Part shown: piece by piece, positions 62,736 through 64,000 of the stretch | Layout of the letters: the number at the start of each line of letters is the position of its first letter | Position numbering within the stretch: position 1 is the stretch's first letter | DNA from: Boseongicola sp. | GTDB lineage: Bacteria; Pseudomonadota; Alphaproteobacteria; Rhodobacterales; Rhodobacteraceae | DNA: 64,000 nt | Assembly (NCBI GenBank): GCA_014075275.1 | Contig: CP046179.1 | Location: forward strand, 1,559,932 to 1,623,931 | Direction: 5' to 3' | Notes under the pieces: generated by a model | Seen by the model: only the letters and a program-made list of their open reading frames with translations | Told to the model about the DNA's origin: nothing | Databases searched by the model: none | Translations under genes and position numbers: made by a program

Positions 62736-64000
62736 TTAGCGCGGATGTAGCCATGTTGGCAGAAAACTGTAGGCATCCCGTGTCATACTTGGATCGAAGC
62801 CAATGCTGTCGGCCTGGAACTGATCTTTAATTGAGCCGTCGTTAAAGGCGTCAAAGAACTCGGTTGCTCCTCCAACATGCTGACCACTTACAAAGATCTG
62901 CGGAATCGTAGGAACTCCGGTTCTGTTTCGCAATACAGTTCGAATTTCCCCACCCAGATTATCTTTTTGATATTCAACAGAATCTAGGTCTACAGATTTG
63001 TACTCAATACCGGCTTCGGCAAATAGTTTTCGAACAGACCAGCAAAACTCACACCACTCCAAAGCAAACATCACAACCGAGTTTTCGCCGAGAGTTTTGT
63101 CAACGAACGCTTCAACTTCCGGTTTCGTGGGTACTGTCTCGGATGCTGCGGCAACACCGCCACCTGAAGACACATCGAAGCGATACCCCGAAGTCGATCG
63201 CGAGATATCCAATTCTTCATCGGTCATGGTTTCTGCGACACCGTCGAAAAGTACAGTTGAGATATACCGTTCGCCAGTGTCTGGAATCATTGCGAGAATT
63301 CTGGAACCTTCGGGTGCCGTTTCTGCGACTTTTAATGCTGCGGCGAACGTTGCACCCCCACTAATTCCGCAGAAAATCCCTTCCTTAACAGCCAGATCCC
63401 GAGCGGCGTTTAGTGCCGCATCACCCGAAATGGGCTGAAAACTATCGATGACTTTGGCGTCTAACGCATCTTCAGCCAACTTCGGAATAAAGTCAGGGGA
63501 CCATCCTTGCATCAAATGCGGGCGGAACATCGGGTGACTTACAGATGGTCGGCCATCATCGCCCCTAACCTGGGGAATGCCATTTGAAAGGATTGGAACA
63601 TTGTCCGGTTCAGTAATTACAATTGTCGTATCTGGACTGTGCTCGCGCAAAACGCGCGACACTCCTTTCAGAGTGCCTCCGGTTCCAAAACCCGACACCC
63701 AGTAATCCAAACCCACTTCAGAAAAATCTCTCAAAATTTCCTGTGCTGTCGTGCGCGAATGCATATCGGCATTGGCTTCATTCTCAAACTGCCGTGGCAA
63801 GAACCATCCATGTTCGGCAGCAAGTTCCTCAGCCTTTGCAATCATGCCCGACCCCTTCTCGGCCGCCGGCGTCAGTACTACTTTTGCGCCAAGGAACCGC
63901 ATGAGTTTGCGGCGTTCAACGCTGAAATTTTCGGCCATCGTAACAACAAGAGGATAGCCCTTTTGGGCGCACACCATGGCCAGACCAATTCCGGTGTTTC
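62736..64000 (-). CDS. Cysteine synthase-glutaredoxin fusion, 5' end beyond window
   Basis: PLP-dependent sulfhydrylase joined to a glutaredoxin domain. The first part has TGIGLAMVCAQKGYPLVV, GTGGTLKGVSRVLREHSP for the phosphate-binding loop, and GIFCGISGGATFAAAL, as in CysK. The Lys-PLP residue lies outside the window. From about 130 residues before the end a Grx module begins with VVMFALEWCEFCWSVRKLFA (active site CEFC), continuing GVPTIPQIFVSGQHVGGATE with the cis-Pro. The fusion probably links cysteine synthesis or persulfide chemistry with thiol reduction. The right edge cuts off about 100 N-terminal residues. Confidence 0.9.
   Translation of the reverse strand, partial: NTGIGLAMVCAQKGYPLVVTMAENFSVERRKLMRFLGAKVVLTPAAEKGSGMIAKAEELAAEHGWFLPRQFENEANADMHSRTTAQEILRDFSEVGLDYWVSGFGTGGTLKGVSRVLREHSPDTTIVITEPDNVPILSNGIPQVRGDDGRPSVSHPMFRPHLMQGWSPDFIPKLAEDALDAKVIDSFQPISGDAALNAARDLAVKEGIFCGISGGATFAAALKVAETAPEGSRILAMIPDTGERYISTVLFDGVAETMTDEELDISRSTSGYRFDVSSGGGVAAASETVPTKPEVEAFVDKTLGENSVVMFALEWCEFCWSVRKLFAEAGIEYKSVDLDSVEYQKDNLGGEIRTVLRNRTGVPTIPQIFVSGQHVGGATEFFDAFNDGSIKDQFQADSIGFDPSMTRDAYSFLPTWLHPR

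Overview
The window looks like chromosomal DNA of a Rhodobacterales (Roseobacter-group) alphaproteobacterium. The evidence is moderately GC-rich coding DNA, a GapR/DUF2312 protein, a VPLPA-CTERM protein, the alphaproteobacterial order aat / DUF2155 / mlaD-like / NDUFA12-like, a GlcDEF glycolate oxidase, an SSS-STAC histidine kinase beside acetyl-CoA synthetase, and many Roseobacter-type small proteins. The genus cannot be named from the sequence alone.

Layout. 1-5110: a trypsin-like protease (cut by the left edge) and the glycolate oxidase genes glcD-glcE-glcF with a small membrane protein gene between glcE and glcF, all on the minus strand. 5199-8411: DUF599 membrane protein, a small secreted protein and the late histidine genes hisA-hisF-hisE. 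8645-10336: YHS-domain protein, zinc-ribbon protein and RlmB. 10483-18013: a disturbed, island-like segment bounded by tRNA-Tyr and tRNA-Thr. It holds a decayed serine recombinase, an IS3-family element, a truncated amino-acid ABC permease, IclR and AraC regulators, and a Tat-exported isochorismatase-like protein with a secreted companion. 18061-25388: iron-type ABC permease, GapR, a multifunctional beta-oxidation protein with a degenerate dehydrogenase half, and a BigR/SqrR-like sulfur sensor divergent from a split YeeE/YedE transporter pair.

25395-38831: a FliM/FliN-like protein and a short-chain-acid sensing and uptake block. ScfR-type regulator, lone receiver, small membrane protein and SSS-STAC-histidine kinase are on one strand; a branched-chain-type ABC transporter (with a frameshifted livF) and acetyl-CoA synthetase are on the other. 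39226-41482: GlxA-type regulator and a VPLPA-CTERM protein with no visible signal peptide.

41558-52946: the most coherent catabolic block, reductive pyrimidine degradation. PreT/PreA reduce uracil or thymine, HydA opens the ring and a PydC-type amidase releases the beta-amino acid; a Thi5-like ABC transporter probably imports the substrate. A divergent RutR-type TetR regulator has a near-perfect RutR operator beside it (48926-48941), and a weaker copy lies upstream of preT. A class II aldolase-like gene in the operon has no assigned step.

53122-64000: accB-accC, aat, DUF2155/mlaD-like/NDUFA12-like genes, clpX and clpP, an ArsR/SRPBCC pair (ArsR cut by a stop codon), hemerythrin, rpe, a frameshifted prepilin peptidase and a cysteine synthase-glutaredoxin fusion cut by the right edge. 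Several genes (recombinase, livF, arsR, prepilin peptidase) carry single-base disruptions; these are either real decay or read errors. No CRISPR array, prophage or rRNA was seen.
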